NCBI GenBank assembly: GCA_951799425.1
Contig: OX637409.1
Span: 8,044,960 to 8,108,959, forward strand
Source of the DNA: Ilex aquifolium
Taxonomy: Eukaryota > Streptophyta > Magnoliopsida > Aquifoliales > Aquifoliaceae
Reading direction: 5' to 3'
Length of the DNA: 64,000 nucleotides
Position numbers and translations under genes: made by a program. Positions 47,233 to 60,871 of this stretch are shown one piece after another. Each line of letters begins with the position of its first letter. Position 1 is the first letter of the stretch. Under the pieces are notes generated by a model. It was not told the origin of the DNA. It ran no database searches and saw only the letters and a program-made list of their open reading frames with translations.

Positions 47233-47486
47233 TGTTGGCGTGAGCTGCTAGAATGGGGAAATTACAGGAACAGTTGCTGCTAGAATGAAGCAATTACAGG
47301 AACCAGAATGGAGCAATTATAGGAACCAGTTTATTTGTAAAATCCCTTACTTCACGGGTCAACCATAATTCTAGCCTTAGACAATGTATAGCTTGGAATA
47401 GATGCCGAAAATTTCTCCCTATATCTATGTATCATTGTACTCGGTTTTGAAGAGGAATATACGAAAATTAGAAAATTTCCTGTTAA
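47233..47486 (+). repeat. 3' LTR of the Copia element
   Basis: Preceded by the polypurine tract and followed by target duplication ataat. Confidence 0.88.
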
Positions 47487-47491
47487 ATAAT

Positions 47492-48701
47492 GAATTGAAA
47501 CAAATAATTATAAAATAGTATTAACAAATATACCAAAAATTAACATACTTAGGTTACAAAGATATTAACATTAGTTTTTTTTTTTTTCAACAATCATGAG
47601 TATCAGGCCAGTTTATGTGCACCTCAACTAATCTCTTTCCCGATCCAGAAAATACATGACATTCATAATAGATAAATCTCTCATGGTCTAACCTAAGGGA
47701 TTGTCATTAATGTTAGTAGGAAGCCAATTTTGGTGTTTTAAACTAGACATAGGTTGTCCAGTCATGATGGGATCAGTTTTTTCGAAGTGTTTTTATGTCT
47801 AGGTAGGGATTACTAGGGTATGTTAACCGAGTGTTTTAGCTTTGGACTATAAACTCCGAAGCAATTCCAATTAAGTAAGATGATTAACTGGAGAGTTAGG
47901 TATCTGTTGTCAAAAGAGTCTGTGAGGGGTGTGAGATCTAGGAGGCTCGGGTGTTGTATCTACATTTATTATGTCAACATAATAGGTTTTGTATAAACAC
48001 TAGACGTACCCCGACTTTAAGAGAACCACGTAAATCTTTTTACTTTATGTTCTTTTTTGGATAGTAGAGTATAAACTATAGTGTCCTTAAAATTCTTCTT
48101 GAACACTTAGGTTACATGGTGCATAATGTATGGAGACAAGGCTTGTAATTTCATACATGAAACTATGAGTTTTATGTTTGAATCTCTGGAATTTGAAGAA
48201 GAGGTTAATACAGATATTGGTGCCTGCCACAAGCTACTGTGTCTGCATTGGGAACTTGGGCTTCCACCAATGGGCTCTTAAATATGGATCAGATGATCTA
48301 AGTATAAACCATATTACGTGGAAATGATTGTTACTCCATTGGAATCTAAGCACAAAGGGCTTGTTTGGATGGATTTTTAGGGAAGGTTTGAATTGACTTT
48401 CCCAAACCCTTATAAACACAAACCCCTCTTTACAAAAATGTGATTCAACATTGAATTCAGTTCATTCCCATGTTTGATATGCAACACATATGACCCCTGG
48501 TTATATCACAATTATTAATAACCATTTGTCATGTAAATAACTATTTTGCTTCTTGATCAATCCAATTCATATACATGTTAAGGGGTACAATTGTCTTTTG
48601 TATATTTAACCCCTTGACCCATCTTCCCATACCCACGCCCTAGGTTTGATGAAACCCATAATCATAGGTTTAAGATCGGGACTAGCTGCGGGCTGGGTTT
48701 G
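47492..48701. other. Intergenic, nothing recognised
   Basis: No gene or clear element. A T run at 47577-47587 and ordinary AT-rich DNA up to the left end of the older Athila LTR. Confidence 0.45.
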
Positions 48702-49389
48702 TGCTTGGTGAAAAACGTTGTTGTTTCCTAACCTCTAAAAACCATCCCTTAGAATGTGTAGTGTATGGATAAAGGGGAGTGTCACTTTCCTTTGGGATAG
48801 TGTCAAAAGAAAGGGCAAGGAGAAAGGAAAATGAGATGGTGGAAATGTGAATGCACAAAAAATGTGTGTGTGTCTACAAAAGTGTTCCCCAAGCGCAAAG
48901 AGATTTTCACGGGTCGTGTTTTACTTGGTGGTATTCCAAGGTCGTTTCCACGGGGAAGGAAGTAAACCAAGGGAAAGGTGATTTTGAGTAAAATAAAGTG
49001 TAAAATCTTTGTGGTTGAAAGTTGTTTGGTGGGTGTGTGTTGATGAAAATGAAATAAAACAAGTGTTGGCTAATCCGAAGGGTTCATTCCAATGGGAATC
49101 CCAAATCAACTCGAAGCCTTCCTCGAATAGAGCTTAGATGAACGATTGATTCGTGGGAAGCTATAGACGAAATGGAGGTGAGAATCCAAGCGTAACTCGT
49201 AACCAGGCCTACGGGATATCAAAGACTCACAACCGTATCCACTCTCAACCCAGTCAAACCGAACCATCGTACTCTGAGAGTAAAAAAGAAAATGAGTTGA
49301 AATGGCACACCCAATAGGAGGTCTCCCTTGGATTAGCCAACTTAAAATCTAGCTACTCATGCTAAGCAAGAAAGACATAATGTAAAGAG

Positions 49390-50969
49390 TGCTTGACGAA
49401 AACCGTTGTTGTTCCTAACCTCTTAACATCTCCCACAATGTATATATGATGTATGTGTGAGGGGGAGTGTCACTCTCCCTTGGGATGATGTCAAAAGAAA
49501 GGGCAACGGAATGGTGGTGGAAATGAAATGGAATGTGTGAAATGGACAAAAGTGCTTCCCAAGCGCAAAAAGACTTTTGCAGGTCGTGTTTTACTTGGTG
49601 GTATTCCAAGGTCGTCTCCTCAGGGAAGGAGTTGTATCATCATGAAGGTGATTTTGGTGCAAGAAAAGTGTAAAATCATTTGTTGTTGGAGTTGGTTTGT
49701 GATTTGTTTTGTGGCGAAATTTGAATGGAAAAAATGTTGGCTAGTCCTAGGGGTCACTCCAATGGAAATACCAATTCAACTCAATTCATTCCTCTAATAG
49801 AGCATAGGTGAACGATTGATTCGTGGGAAGCTAGGGACGAGATTGGATGAGGATCTAAGCATAAACCGTGACAAGTCTACGGAATATCAAAGACTCACTA
49901 TCTCATCCACTCTCTACCCAGTCAAACCGAACCACCGTACTCTGAGGGAAGGAGAGAAAAAGAGTTGAAATAGCATTTCCAAATGGAGGTCTCCTTTTGG
50001 ACTAGCCAACTAAAAAGCTTACCTACTCATGCTTAAAAGAGAAACAACAATGAAATGGGAAGACATTATGAAGAAATAAAGATTAAAGCTAAGCATAAAA
50101 GAAATGCATCAATATAACTTCGACATATTACAAAAAGAGCCGATCTTCGACAAAGAATGAGTGAATCACGTTCCACCCTTCACGGCTTTGATAAATCTCT
50201 AGAAAAGTGGAAGAGTTTCACTCCTCTAAGGGAAGAAGGAAGCTCCAACAATGGAAGTAAAAGAAAACAATACTTAAATTAAAAGAAAGCAATAATTACT
50301 TGGCGAGTATTCCACAACCAAGAGATGATAATACCATAAAAGAAAGCAATAATATAAAAGAAAACAATAACTATTTGGTGGGTAATCCACAACCAAGAGA
50401 TGATAATACCATAAAAGAAAGAAATAATACAAGAAAGTAATAACAACTTGGAGGGTATTCCACAACCAAGAGAGATCTAGTAAGCATACAAAGAAAATAA
50501 CAACTTGGAGAGTTTTCTACAACCAAGAGCTCTAGCAAAAATTTTGATCCCTTTACAAGCCACAAAGGGGTAGTATTTATAGGCAATCAAAAAATAGCAT
50601 TTACAAACTTCAAGGGATGTCATTCACAAGCCCAAAGGATGACATTCACAAGCTTCCAAAAGTTGTCATTCACAAGCTTCCAAAAGTTGTCATTCACAAA
50701 CCTCCAAAAGATGACATTTGGATTACTTTAATCTCTCTTTGTTTAGAGCTTTAATAATTGTCATCCTAGAATTTGTAGCTTTGTCACAATTGGCTCCCCG
50801 GTAGTTTGTAGTTTTGACGCATAAAACCCTGAAAAGAACAACAATTAATGCATTATCTCTAATTCACACACTAACCCTTAATAGGTCAATTTTGATTAGT
50901 TTAACTTTGTTTTACTAACACAATTGACTTATTAAATTAATTAATTCATGCATTAATTAGGATTAATCA
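49390..50969 (-). repeat. 3' LTR of the young Athila-lineage element
   Basis: 1580 bp, plus-strand ends tgcttgacga and gattaatca; nearly identical to 59283-60871. It contains tandem units of about 90-100 bp around 'ttccacaaccaagagatgat' (50300-50530). Confidence 0.92.
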
Positions 50970-52748
50970 CACCCCTCAACTTAAACATTACTAGTCTCTA
51001 GTAATAAATAACAACATAAAACATCACTTTCGTAGATAACACGATTGCATTTAGCATATGCAACAAGCCGTTAAACCCCTAGGTGATCTCTAGTGGACGA
51101 GTTTTGTCTCGTGAAGGTTTCCAGTGAAGGTACCTACAAACTTCTTTTCCTTATATCCAATATTTAAAGCATATTCCCCTATCTTAACTAGTACTGGGAT
51201 GCCAACAATAATCTTGTCTAACACACCTGAACTAATCACACATGAAACACATCATAACTTTAAATGCTATTTTAGAGTATTCACCTACACATTTCCTTTC
51301 AAAAACTCGCGTGTGTGTGAAATAAACACGTAATTTAAACATTTACAAAACAGAGTTCACATTTACTTTGACTATCCAAATTAAGTTTTGATGCAAAACT
51401 CACCAAAGGTGTCTCTCAACAATGAATCACACATTGGTTATCCTGGCATGCTCTCCATGTGTATATGTGAGGTAGAATCTTGTGCACAAAACAAAGTATG
51501 CTCACATATAATCAAAAATGAAGTTCATACATGAAAATGAAACAACTTTGGCATAATCTCATGAAAAGAATGCTAGGACATTTAGATAGCAAAATCAACC
51601 TTTCTTGTTCTTTTTAAAAGTATGCATCCCCATGGTTCTCTAGATCATTTAGGACTTTCAAGGGTTGTAATGAGGCCTTGGGGTGATATCTATGTAAATG
51701 AAATGAAGGATATAGGATAACAAAGAGGTTTGTTCCGAATGAATGACCTTTATTTCAAAAAGATTTCCCTTTTATGGGATTTCTAGGTTAACACCATCAC
51801 CACACTCTTTGTTTCTTTTCCTTAACATTTCGCTTTTTTTTTTTTTTACAACTCTTTTGAGTTTCAACATCATTCATCCCTATTGTTTGAATTTTCACAC
51901 CATACTTCCTTCTCTTTTATGATCTATCATACTCAGCACTAGGAACAACCAAGGTGAGGTAGATTTTATCATTTTGCACTGGCTTGGTCAAATGTGTGGC
52001 ATGGAAACGAATTTATAATTTAAGGCTCAATCACGGCACTAGGGATAAAATTTCACAAGAAAAAGGCTAAGGCTCAAAACATTTCAAAGATGGCCTAAAA
52101 TCATTTCTAAATAAGCATGGGGGAGGATTTTTCGTTTCAAGACCAAATCAATCAACTACCTAAATGCACTCTAACCAAAACAAGCATAATGAGATTACTG
52201 AACAAATTTGAAATTTGAAAAATTGTTCATTGAGTAAATGTAAGCTCCCTCCAACAAGGATTGACACTAAAAGCTCACATGGGTTTTTACTCATCTCCAC
52301 TCTTCATGTCAAGCACTAAATGTGAACTCAATCTGTAAATTGTCAAAATTACAAGTTCATGGTGCACTTATGGATGAGTTCAAAAGCAAACAAGTATGTG
52401 ATACTCTTAGCAATAGGATAAACTTCTATAATGTGATCATGTATTCAAAGTTCAAAATGAGGATAAAGCAATCACAACTCCCACAACAATTAGGATAGAG
52501 GAATATAGTTCAATATTAGATACTTTACAAAAAAAAATGTCCAAAATGTTTAAAATTTTCACATTTCCCATTATTCTATACAAAGATTGGTGGAAAATGT
52601 AAATGGTGCACCTCACCCCCCAACTTGAACTATGCATTGTCCTCAATGCATAAAGAAACATGCAATGAGAAAAATGAAAGTAACATGGGAAATGAGGTAC
52701 ATTTGACATTTTAAAAAAATTATTATTTTTCAAGGATAAATGAGTATG

Positions 52749-52805
<57 letters not shown>

Positions 52806-52852
52806 CATTCGATCATTAAATAAAAAACAAAAATTAAAAAAAAAAAAAAAAT
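50970..52852 (-). other. 3' non-coding region of the young Athila-lineage element
   Basis: Long sequence between the extra frame and the 3' LTR. It has no supported gene. It begins (plus strand) with the terminal polypurine tract complement cacccctcaactt, and includes a TA microsatellite (52753-52789) and a second polypurine-like tract at 52611-52630. Confidence 0.6.
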
Positions 52853-53150
52853 CTAATCTGAGTCATCGCTTGTGTCTATGTCATTATTAGTGACCCTTCC
52901 AACTTCTTGTCGCACATAACGTGTAAGTCCCGGACTGGCATAGGATGGCGTGTCAGGAAAATCCTTACTCTGCCCATACACTATCCAGTTTAATCGATCG
53001 GTCGCACGACCCGAAATTGGTTCAAAACACTGATTATGTTTTTTCATGTGAAATATCCTGCCACATTGGTAACAAGCACCCATTTTTTTTTTTAAAAAAA
53101 ACGAGTGTCGGCAGGCGCGAATATTCCCACAAACATTGGTTTAAGATGCA
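52853..53150 (-). other. Small Cys/His reading frame downstream of integrase, young element
   Basis: In the sense orientation after integrase, where Athila relatives often carry an env-like or other extra gene. It shows CxxC-x4-H-x6-C (GACYQCGRIFH ... NQC), then EPISGRATDRLNWIV, SKDFPDTPSY, RQEVGRVT and an acidic end. The same order occurs in the older element at 63854-63444. It does not look like an envelope: no membrane segment is visible. The function is unknown; the spacing is like, but longer than, a CCHC zinc knuckle. Confidence 0.65.
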
Positions 53151-56100
53151 AATAGTGCTCCTCACCCCCCAACTTGAATCATGTATTGTCCTCAATGAAA
53201 CAACAAGGTATGATATTCAATGAAGGACAGTAAAAAAAAAAAAAAAATGATGAGGGTTAGAAAACACCTTGCAATTTAGCTTCGATAAAAACACCAATAT
53301 CTGAAACTCAGAAAAATAATACTATAGAACCAAAGAAAGTAAGTGACATAAAAATAACATGAATAAATAAAAGCAATTGTATACTAAAAAGCATAAACAT
53401 TAGCTACTCCTCCACCAAATCCGGATACACCGGATCAATTAAATCCTCCTCCACCATCTGTCCTTCAAAACCCTCAAAGAATGGCTTAAGCCGTTGGCCA
53501 TTGACCTTGAATGTCTGGCCATTGTCGGGGTTTGTGACATCCACAGCTCCGTTGGGGTAGGCCACCTTGACAAGATAGGGGCCATCCCAACGGGATCGAA
53601 GTTTTCCTTGAAAAATAGATAGACGAGAATTTTATAAAAGCACTTTTTGCCCGGACTCAAATGATTTCCTCACAATGGATTTGTCATGAAAGATTTTGGT
53701 CCGTTCTTTTGAAATTTTTGAACTCTCATACGCATCTCGGCGGATTTCTTCCAATTTATTCAGTTCCAACTTTCTCTGCTCACCGGCCATTCTCAAGTCA
53801 AAATTCAAGGTCTTAATGGCCTAATAGGCCTTGTGCTCCATTTCAACCGGCAAATGATAAGCCTTTCCATAAACCAGTCGATAGGGAGACATGCTCAAAA
53901 CAGTCTTATAGGCAGTACGGTACGCCCATAAGGCATCGGTCAGTCTGACTGACCAATCCTTCCTGTTTGGGTTAACCGTTTTTTCCAAGATATTTTTAAT
54001 CTCCCTATTGGCTAATTCAGCTTGGCCATTGGTTTGTGGGTGGTATGCAGTGGATACTTTGTGTGTAACGCCATATTTAAACATTAATGATGCAAATGGC
54101 CTATTACAGAAGTGGGATCCACCATCACTGATCATTGCACGAGGCATCCCAAACCTCGAAAAAATATTTTCTTTGAGGAACTTGACTACGACCCGGTGGT
54201 CATTAGTCTTGGTTGGGATAGCCTCTACCCACTTGGACACGTAGTCCACTGCCAGAAGAATGTACAGATAACCAAAAGATATGGGGAATGGACCCATGAA
54301 ATCGATGCCCCAACAGTCAAATATTTCGATGACAAGCACGGGGGAAAGGGGCATCATATTTCTACGGGTCACACTACCCAATCGTTGGCATCTATCGCAT
54401 GCCTTACAATATGAAACACAGTCTTTAATAAGAGAGGGCCAATAAAACCTGACTGAAGAATTTTGGCCGAAGTTTTCTTCACCGAGAAATGTCCGCCACA
54501 AGCTTGGGAATGGCAGAATGCAAGGACGTTCCGCTGTTCATTTTCGGGTACGCATCTCCTCATGACCTGGTCTGGGCAATATTTGAACAAGTACGGATTG
54601 TTGAAGTAAAAATACTTCACGTCTGCCATGAATCGTCTTTTATCTTGCGGGCTCCATTGTGGTGGTATTTGTCCTGTTGCAAGGTAATTACAAATGTCAG
54701 CATACCAAGGACATACTGAATGAATAGAAAGTAAATGTTCATCAGGAAAAGAGTCAGGAATAGGAATATGTTCATTAGTCTCCTGCACCACTAGCCGGGA
54801 TAAGTGATCCGCCACAACATTCTCAACTCCTTTCTTGTCTTTAATTGTCAAGTTAAATTCTTGTAGGAGGAGGATCCACCTAATAGTCTTGGTTTCGCAT
54901 CCTGCTTAGATAACAAGTACTTCAAGGCAGAATGGTCAGTAAAGACAACAATAGGCGAACCAATGATATATGACCGAAATTTATCTAAAGCAAACACTAC
55001 GGCTAGCAATTCTTTTTCAGTGGTAGTGTAATTCATTTGAGCCTCATTAAGTGTTTTGTTAGCGTAGTGTATAACGTACGGTCGATTGTCCTCCCTCTGA
55101 CCAAGCACTGCGCCAACCGCGTAATCACTCGCGTCGCACATGAGCTCGAAAGGAAGATCCCAATTGGGTGGTCGCATGATAGGAGGCGTGACAAGCATGC
55201 TTTTTAGTTTTTTAAAAAATGTCTCACACTCATTCGACCACTCAAAGGGAACCTCCTTAGACAGTAGGTTGGTCAGGGGTTGGGCCAATGCACTAAAATT
55301 CTGAATGAATCGGCGATAAAAACCTGCATGACCCAAAAATGACCGGATTCCCTTTATGGCTGACGGTGTGGGGAGGTTGGAGATGGCCTCCACTTTAGAT
55401 TTGTCAACTTCAATGCCCCTTGCCGATACTATGTGGCCCAACACGATTCCTTCCGTCACCATAAAGTGACACTTCTCCCAATTCAATACTAAACTCTTTT
55501 CTTCACATCTCTCGAGAACTTTCTCCAAATTCTCCAAGCATCCATTGAAAGAATCACCAAAGACCGAGAAGTCATCCATAAATACTTCAACAATTTTCTC
55601 CACCATATCACTAAAGATTCCCATCATGCATCGTTGAAAGGTCCCAGGGGCGTTACATAGCCCAAAAGGCATGCGACGGTAGGCAAAAGTACCGTAGGGA
55701 CAAGTGAAGGTGGTCTTCTCTTGGTCTTCCAATGCAATTTCAATTTGATTGTAGCCGGAGTATCCATCCAAGAAGCAATAAAATAGATGCCTCGCTACTC
55801 GTTCCAACACTTGGTTAAGGAATGGCATTGGAAAGTGATCTTTTCTTGTGCACAGGTTAAGCTTCCGATAATCAATACAAACTCTCCAACCCGTGATCAC
55901 CCTCGTTGGAATAAGCTCATTCTCCTCATTCTCCACAACCGTGACTCCCGACTTCTTGGGTACTACTTGTGTGGGGCTAACCCACTTACTATCGGCAATC
56001 GGAAAAATGATGCCCACGTCAAGTAGTTTCAACACCTCATCTCTTACCACTTCCTTCATAATCGGATTCAACCTTCTTTGTGGCTGTCGAGACGGTTTGG

Positions 56101-59100
56101 CATCCTCCTCAAGATAGATCCGATGAGTACAAATGAGGGGGCTTATCCCTTTTATGTCGGCAATTGTCCAACCAATCGCTCCCTTATGCTTTCTCAACAC
56201 TTCCAAGAGTTCCTCTTCTTGCTTTGCATCCAAGGTTGAGCTAATTACCACCGGAAATGTCTCATCTTCCTCGAGATATGCATACTTCAAATGAGATGGC
56301 AATGGCTTCAACCAATTTGGGCTTTTGCTCATTTGAAGGGAAAATCTTCTTGTATTGGGGTGGGAGCTTCTCGAATGTAGGGGTCCAATTTTCTACCCCT
56401 TTTAAACTCTCTACTTCCTCTTGCTCATTCATTTCCTCTAGATCAACATTCTCCTCTTCTTTGAGCTTTAACATTCTCATAGTTTCCAAGTGTTCTTCCA
56501 TCAAGGTGTCAATCATATTGACTTCATGCACCTCCTCATCATCTCCCGGTTGCTTGCACAAATTGAACACGTTGAGTTCCATAGTCATGTTCCCAAATGC
56601 TAGCTTCATAAGACCGTTTCTGCAATTAATCACAGCATTAGATGTAGCAAGAAAATGTCTACCAAGTATCACAGGGATTTGGGAACTAAGATTTGCAACC
56701 AGGTGAGTGTCAAGCACAATAAAATCAACAGGAAAATAAAATTTATCAACTTGCACTAAGACATCCTCAACTACTCCCCTTGGTGTTCGGACACTACGGT
56801 CCGCCAGTTGAAGTGTGATTGAAGTGGGCTTCAATTCTTCGAGCTGAAGTTGTTGGTACACCGAGTATGGAAGGAGGTTCACACTAGCCCCCAAGTCAAG
56901 AAGGGCTTGCTCCACCTGGCAATTTCCTATGGTTATGGCAATGGTGGGACAGCCGGGATCTTTAAACTTCGGAGGAGTGTTTGTCTTCAACATCGAGCTC
57001 ACTTGCTCGGTAAGGAATGCTTTCTTGTGGACATTCAACCTCCTCTTTACCGTGCATAAGTCCTTCAAGATCTTTGCACATGATGGAATTTGTCTTATGG
57101 CATCAAGGAGTGGGATGTTGATCTTCACCTGCTTAAACATTTCAAGTATATCAGCATAATTAGCCACCTTGATAGGTGACTTCAAACGATTTGGAAACGG
57201 AGCAGGAATAGGAGAAACAAGCACACTTTCATCAATCATTTTTTCTTTCTCAACCACCTCACTTTCTTTCTTTTCACTCACCTTACCTTCGTCGGTGTCA
57301 TCATTGGTCTCTTTTTCATTTGGTAATGTGACCTTGGGTGAGGCCTTTAACACAATGGTCTTATCAATTTTCTTGCCACTTCGAAGGGTGGTAACTGCCT
57401 TGAGTTGCTCATAACTCTCTTTGGTGGGCTCGGACGACTCAATGACATGTTGCCCCTTAGGGTTCTCTTGGGGTTGAGCGGGAAATTTCCCTTTCTCTTG
57501 TTGTGATAACCCTATGGCATTGGTAATCTTTGTGAGTTGAGCCGAAATGTCCTTATTGAAGGTGGTTTGGCTTTGAATGAAGGCGTGGACCACATCTTCT
57601 AGACTCCTTTTATGAGGTGGTTGGTAGCTGGAAGAACTAGATGGGCCTTGTTGGGAGAAATTCTGTGGGGGAGGATTGGATTGGTACCCTTGCGGATTGG
57701 ACCGTGGGTATTGGGAGCTAGAAGATTGCCCCTGGCCTTGATATTGGGATTAGTACTGACCTTGCTTGGGAGGTGTAGGAGATGTGTATGTATTTGAACC
57801 ATAGGGGATGGGGTTCTCATTCCCCCAACTGAAATTAGGGTGATCACGATACCCCGAATTATAAGTGTTGGAATTTGAAGGAAATGATTGCCTTGGTTGG
57901 TTGAAGGCATTGACTTGTTCATGGTATGCTTCTTTAAGTGCCGAAATGCTTGGACACTCCGATGTGGAATGCTCGACACCACCACAAATAGAACAAGCCT
58001 CCTCGGTTCTTGACACATGAGACACCTCTCGTCTCCTTTCCACCTCAAGGCTATCTACTTTCCTAGACAATTTGGAAATTTGTGAAAGTAGGTCCTCCCG
58101 GTCTTTCAAGTCATATATCCCTCCCCTTTGAGATTGACCACCCACTGGCAATGTCCTAGGTACATCAATTGGATCCCTAACATCCCAAGATTGTGCATTT
58201 TCAGCCAAGGTACCAAAGTAGTCGAGGGCCTCGTCAGGGTCTTTGTTCAAGAATTCACTATTGCACATCATGTCAATGAATTGTCTATGGTTTGGTGAGA
58301 TTCCTTCGTAGAAGAAACTCACCAATTGCCACGATTTAAAACCATGATGTGGTATGGATTGAGTCAACTCTTTGTAGCGATCCCAACACTGATAGAATTG
58401 TTCATTGGGTTTTTCAGAAAAGTTTTGAATTTCTTTTTTCAAAGAAGTGGTTCTATGAACCGGAAAAAAACTTTTTTAAAAAGAATGAAACTATATGGTC
58501 CCAAGATAGCATGGTCCGAGGCCCCATGGAATCAAACCAAATTTTTGCCTTACCCTCCACGGAAAAAGAAAACAATTTCATCCTCGCTATCTCTTCCATG
58601 TTGTAATTTGGGATAAAGGTTGCAACCATTTCCTCATAAGACTTTAGATGACTATACGGGTTTTCCTTCTCGACCCCATGAAATTTAGGGAGTAGTTGCA
58701 ACATCTATGGTTTGATTACAAAGAGATGAGTTTGGACAGGAAGAACGAGGCATGATGGTGTGGCGCTACGGGTTGGTTGAAGGAACTCCCGTATTGTCCT
58801 TGGTGGAGGGTCAAGTTGGATGTTCCCTTCATTCCTAGGTGGGGGAAATTGCACTCGTGGGTTGGGCATCCTAGGTGGTTGCAATCCCCCACCCCTTTGC
58901 ATATTCGGGTTAGCATTCTCATTATCAAAAGCATCGGGAGGGGGATATTGCATTCTTGGGTTAGGCGTCCTAGGTTCGGGTAATCCCCCACCCCTTTGAA
59001 CATTAGGAATGTCTTCCACATTGTCAAAATTTTCACCTGCATCCTCGGTTAGGTCTAGGTCAAGGTTCATGTTGGGGCCCAAGGGTTATCTAACTAGTCG

Positions 59101-59282
59101 ATTTTTTTCGTCTCTACCCCACATGCAACAAAACTATCTGTAATTGAAAATGTAAACAAACAAAAGTATATACAAGGATCAACGTACCTCAGCCCATGAT
59201 GAACATCACGGGACTTACCTCCGTTGTCCGAAAATCATCTTCTAGGTTCAACGCTTGCCTTCCCCGGCAACGGCGCCAAAAA

Positions 59283-60871
59283 TGCTTGACGAAAACCGTT
59301 GTTGTTCCTAACCTCTTAACATCTCCCACAATGTATATATGATGTATGTGTGAGGGGGAGTGTCACTCTCCCTTGGGATGATGTCAAAAGAAAGGGCAAC
59401 GGAATGGTGGTGGAAATGAAATGTATGACATGGAATGTGCGAAATGGACAAAAGTGCTTCCCAAGCGCAAAAAGACTTTTGCAGGTCGTGTTTTACTTGG
59501 TGGTATTCCAAGGTCGTCTCCTCAGGGAAGGAGTTGTATCATTATGAAGGTGATTTTGGTGCAAGAAAAGTGTAAAATCATTTGTTGTTGGAGTTGGTTT
59601 GTGATTTGTTTTGTGGTGAAATTTGAATGGAAAAAATGTTGGCTAGTCCTAGGGGTCACTCCAATGGAAATACCAATTCAACTCAATTCATTCCTCTAAT
59701 AGAGCATAGGTGAACGATTGATTCGTGGGAAGCTAGGGACGAGATTGGATGAAGATCTAAGCATAAACCGTGACAAGTCTACGGAATATCAAAGACTCAC
59801 TATCTCATCCACTCTCTACCCAGTCAAACCGAACCACCGTACTCTGAGGGAAGGAGAGAAAAAAAGTTGAAATAGCATTTCCAAATGGAGGTCTCCTTTT
59901 GGACTAGCCAACTAAAAAGCTTACCTACTCATGCTTAAAAGAGAAACAACAATGAAATGAGAAGACATTATGAAGAAATAAAGATTAAAGTTAAGCATAA
60001 AAGAAATGCATCAATATAACTTCGACATATTACAAAAAGAGCCGATCTTCGACAAAGAATGAGTGAATCACGTTCCACCCTTCACGGCTTTGATAAATCT
60101 CTAGAAAAGTGGAAGAGTTTCACTCCTCTAAGGGAAGAAGGAAGCTCCAACAATGGAAGTAAAAGAAAACAATACTTAAATTAAAAGAAAGCAATAATTA
60201 CTTGGCGGGTATTCCACAACTAAGAGATGATAATACCATAAAAGAAAGCAATAATATAAAAGAAAACAATAACTATTTGGTGGGTAATCCACAACCAAGA
60301 GATGATAATACCATAAAAGAAAGAAATAATACAAGAAAGTAATAACAACTTGGAGGGTATTCCACAACCAAGAGAGATCTAGTAAGCATACAAAGAAAAT
60401 AACAACTTGGAGAGTTTTCTACAACCAAGAGCTCTAGCAAAAATTTTGATCCCTTTACAAGCCACAAAGGGGTAGTATTTATAGGCAATCAAAAGATAGC
60501 CTTTACAAACTTCAAGGGATGTCATTCACAAGCCCAAGGGATGACATTCACAAGCTTCCAAAAGTTGTCATTCACAAGCTTCCAAAAGTTGTCATTCACA
60601 AACCTCCAAAAGATGACATTTGAATTACTTTAATCTCTCTTTGTTTAGAGCTTTAATAATTGTCATCCTAGAATTTGTAGCTTTGTCACAATTGGCTCCC
60701 CGGTAGTTTGTAGTTTTGATGCATAAAACCCTGAAAAGAACAACAATTAATGCATTATATCTAATTCACACACTAACCCTTAATAGGTCAATTTTGATTA
60801 GTTTAACTTTATTTTACTAACACAATTGACTTATTAAATTAATTAATTCATGCATTAATTAGGATTAATCA
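59283..60871 (-). repeat. 5' LTR of the young Athila-lineage element
   Basis: 1589 bp, separated by four bases from the tRNA-Asp primer-binding site. Confidence 0.92.

Larger units (their letters stand above)
42470..47486 (+). mobile_element. Ty1/Copia LTR retrotransposon, decayed (fossil)
   Basis: LTRs 42470-42722 and 47233-47486 (253 and 254 bp, about 93% alike by eye) start tgttgg and are flanked by an exact 5-bp duplication ataat (42465-42469 and 47487-47491). A Met-tRNA-type primer-binding site (tggtatcaaagc) lies at 42725-42736 and a polypurine tract (cttgagggggag) at 47221-47232. Parts in Copia order on the plus strand: gag about 42800-43760, pre-integrase and integrase about 44200-44970, RT about 45690-46400 (VDDMIITGD), RNase H about 46700-47200 (GYTNADWVGN). 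The structure is complete at the ends but the coding region is broken in many places. LTR divergence suggests an age of a few million years. Confidence 0.92.
49390..60871 (-). mobile_element. Young Athila-lineage Ty3/Gypsy element, 11.5 kb (fossil)
   Basis: LTRs 59283-60871 (5') and 49390-50969 (3') are about 99% alike by eye, with an exact 5-bp duplication aagag (49385-49389 and 60872-60876). The primer-binding site at 59261-59278 is an exact complement of the 3' end of plant tRNA-Asp (tggcgccgttgccgggga on the minus strand), as usual for Athila/Tat. Parts on the minus strand: gag about 59082-57600 (with PHHGFKSWQLVSFFYEGIS), protease within 57593-56262 (LLDLGASVNLLPYSV), RT and RNase H 56332-54848 (VFMDDFSVFG, FTDHSALKYLL), integrase 54851-53400 ([22 protein letters not shown]), then a 2.4-kb 3' region holding a small extra frame. 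Structurally whole; the coding region looks interrupted in a few places. The insertion is recent. Confidence 0.94.

Noticed and set aside
52753-52789. TA run as a regulatory or origin site
   Set aside because: Ordinary microsatellite inside the young LTR element.
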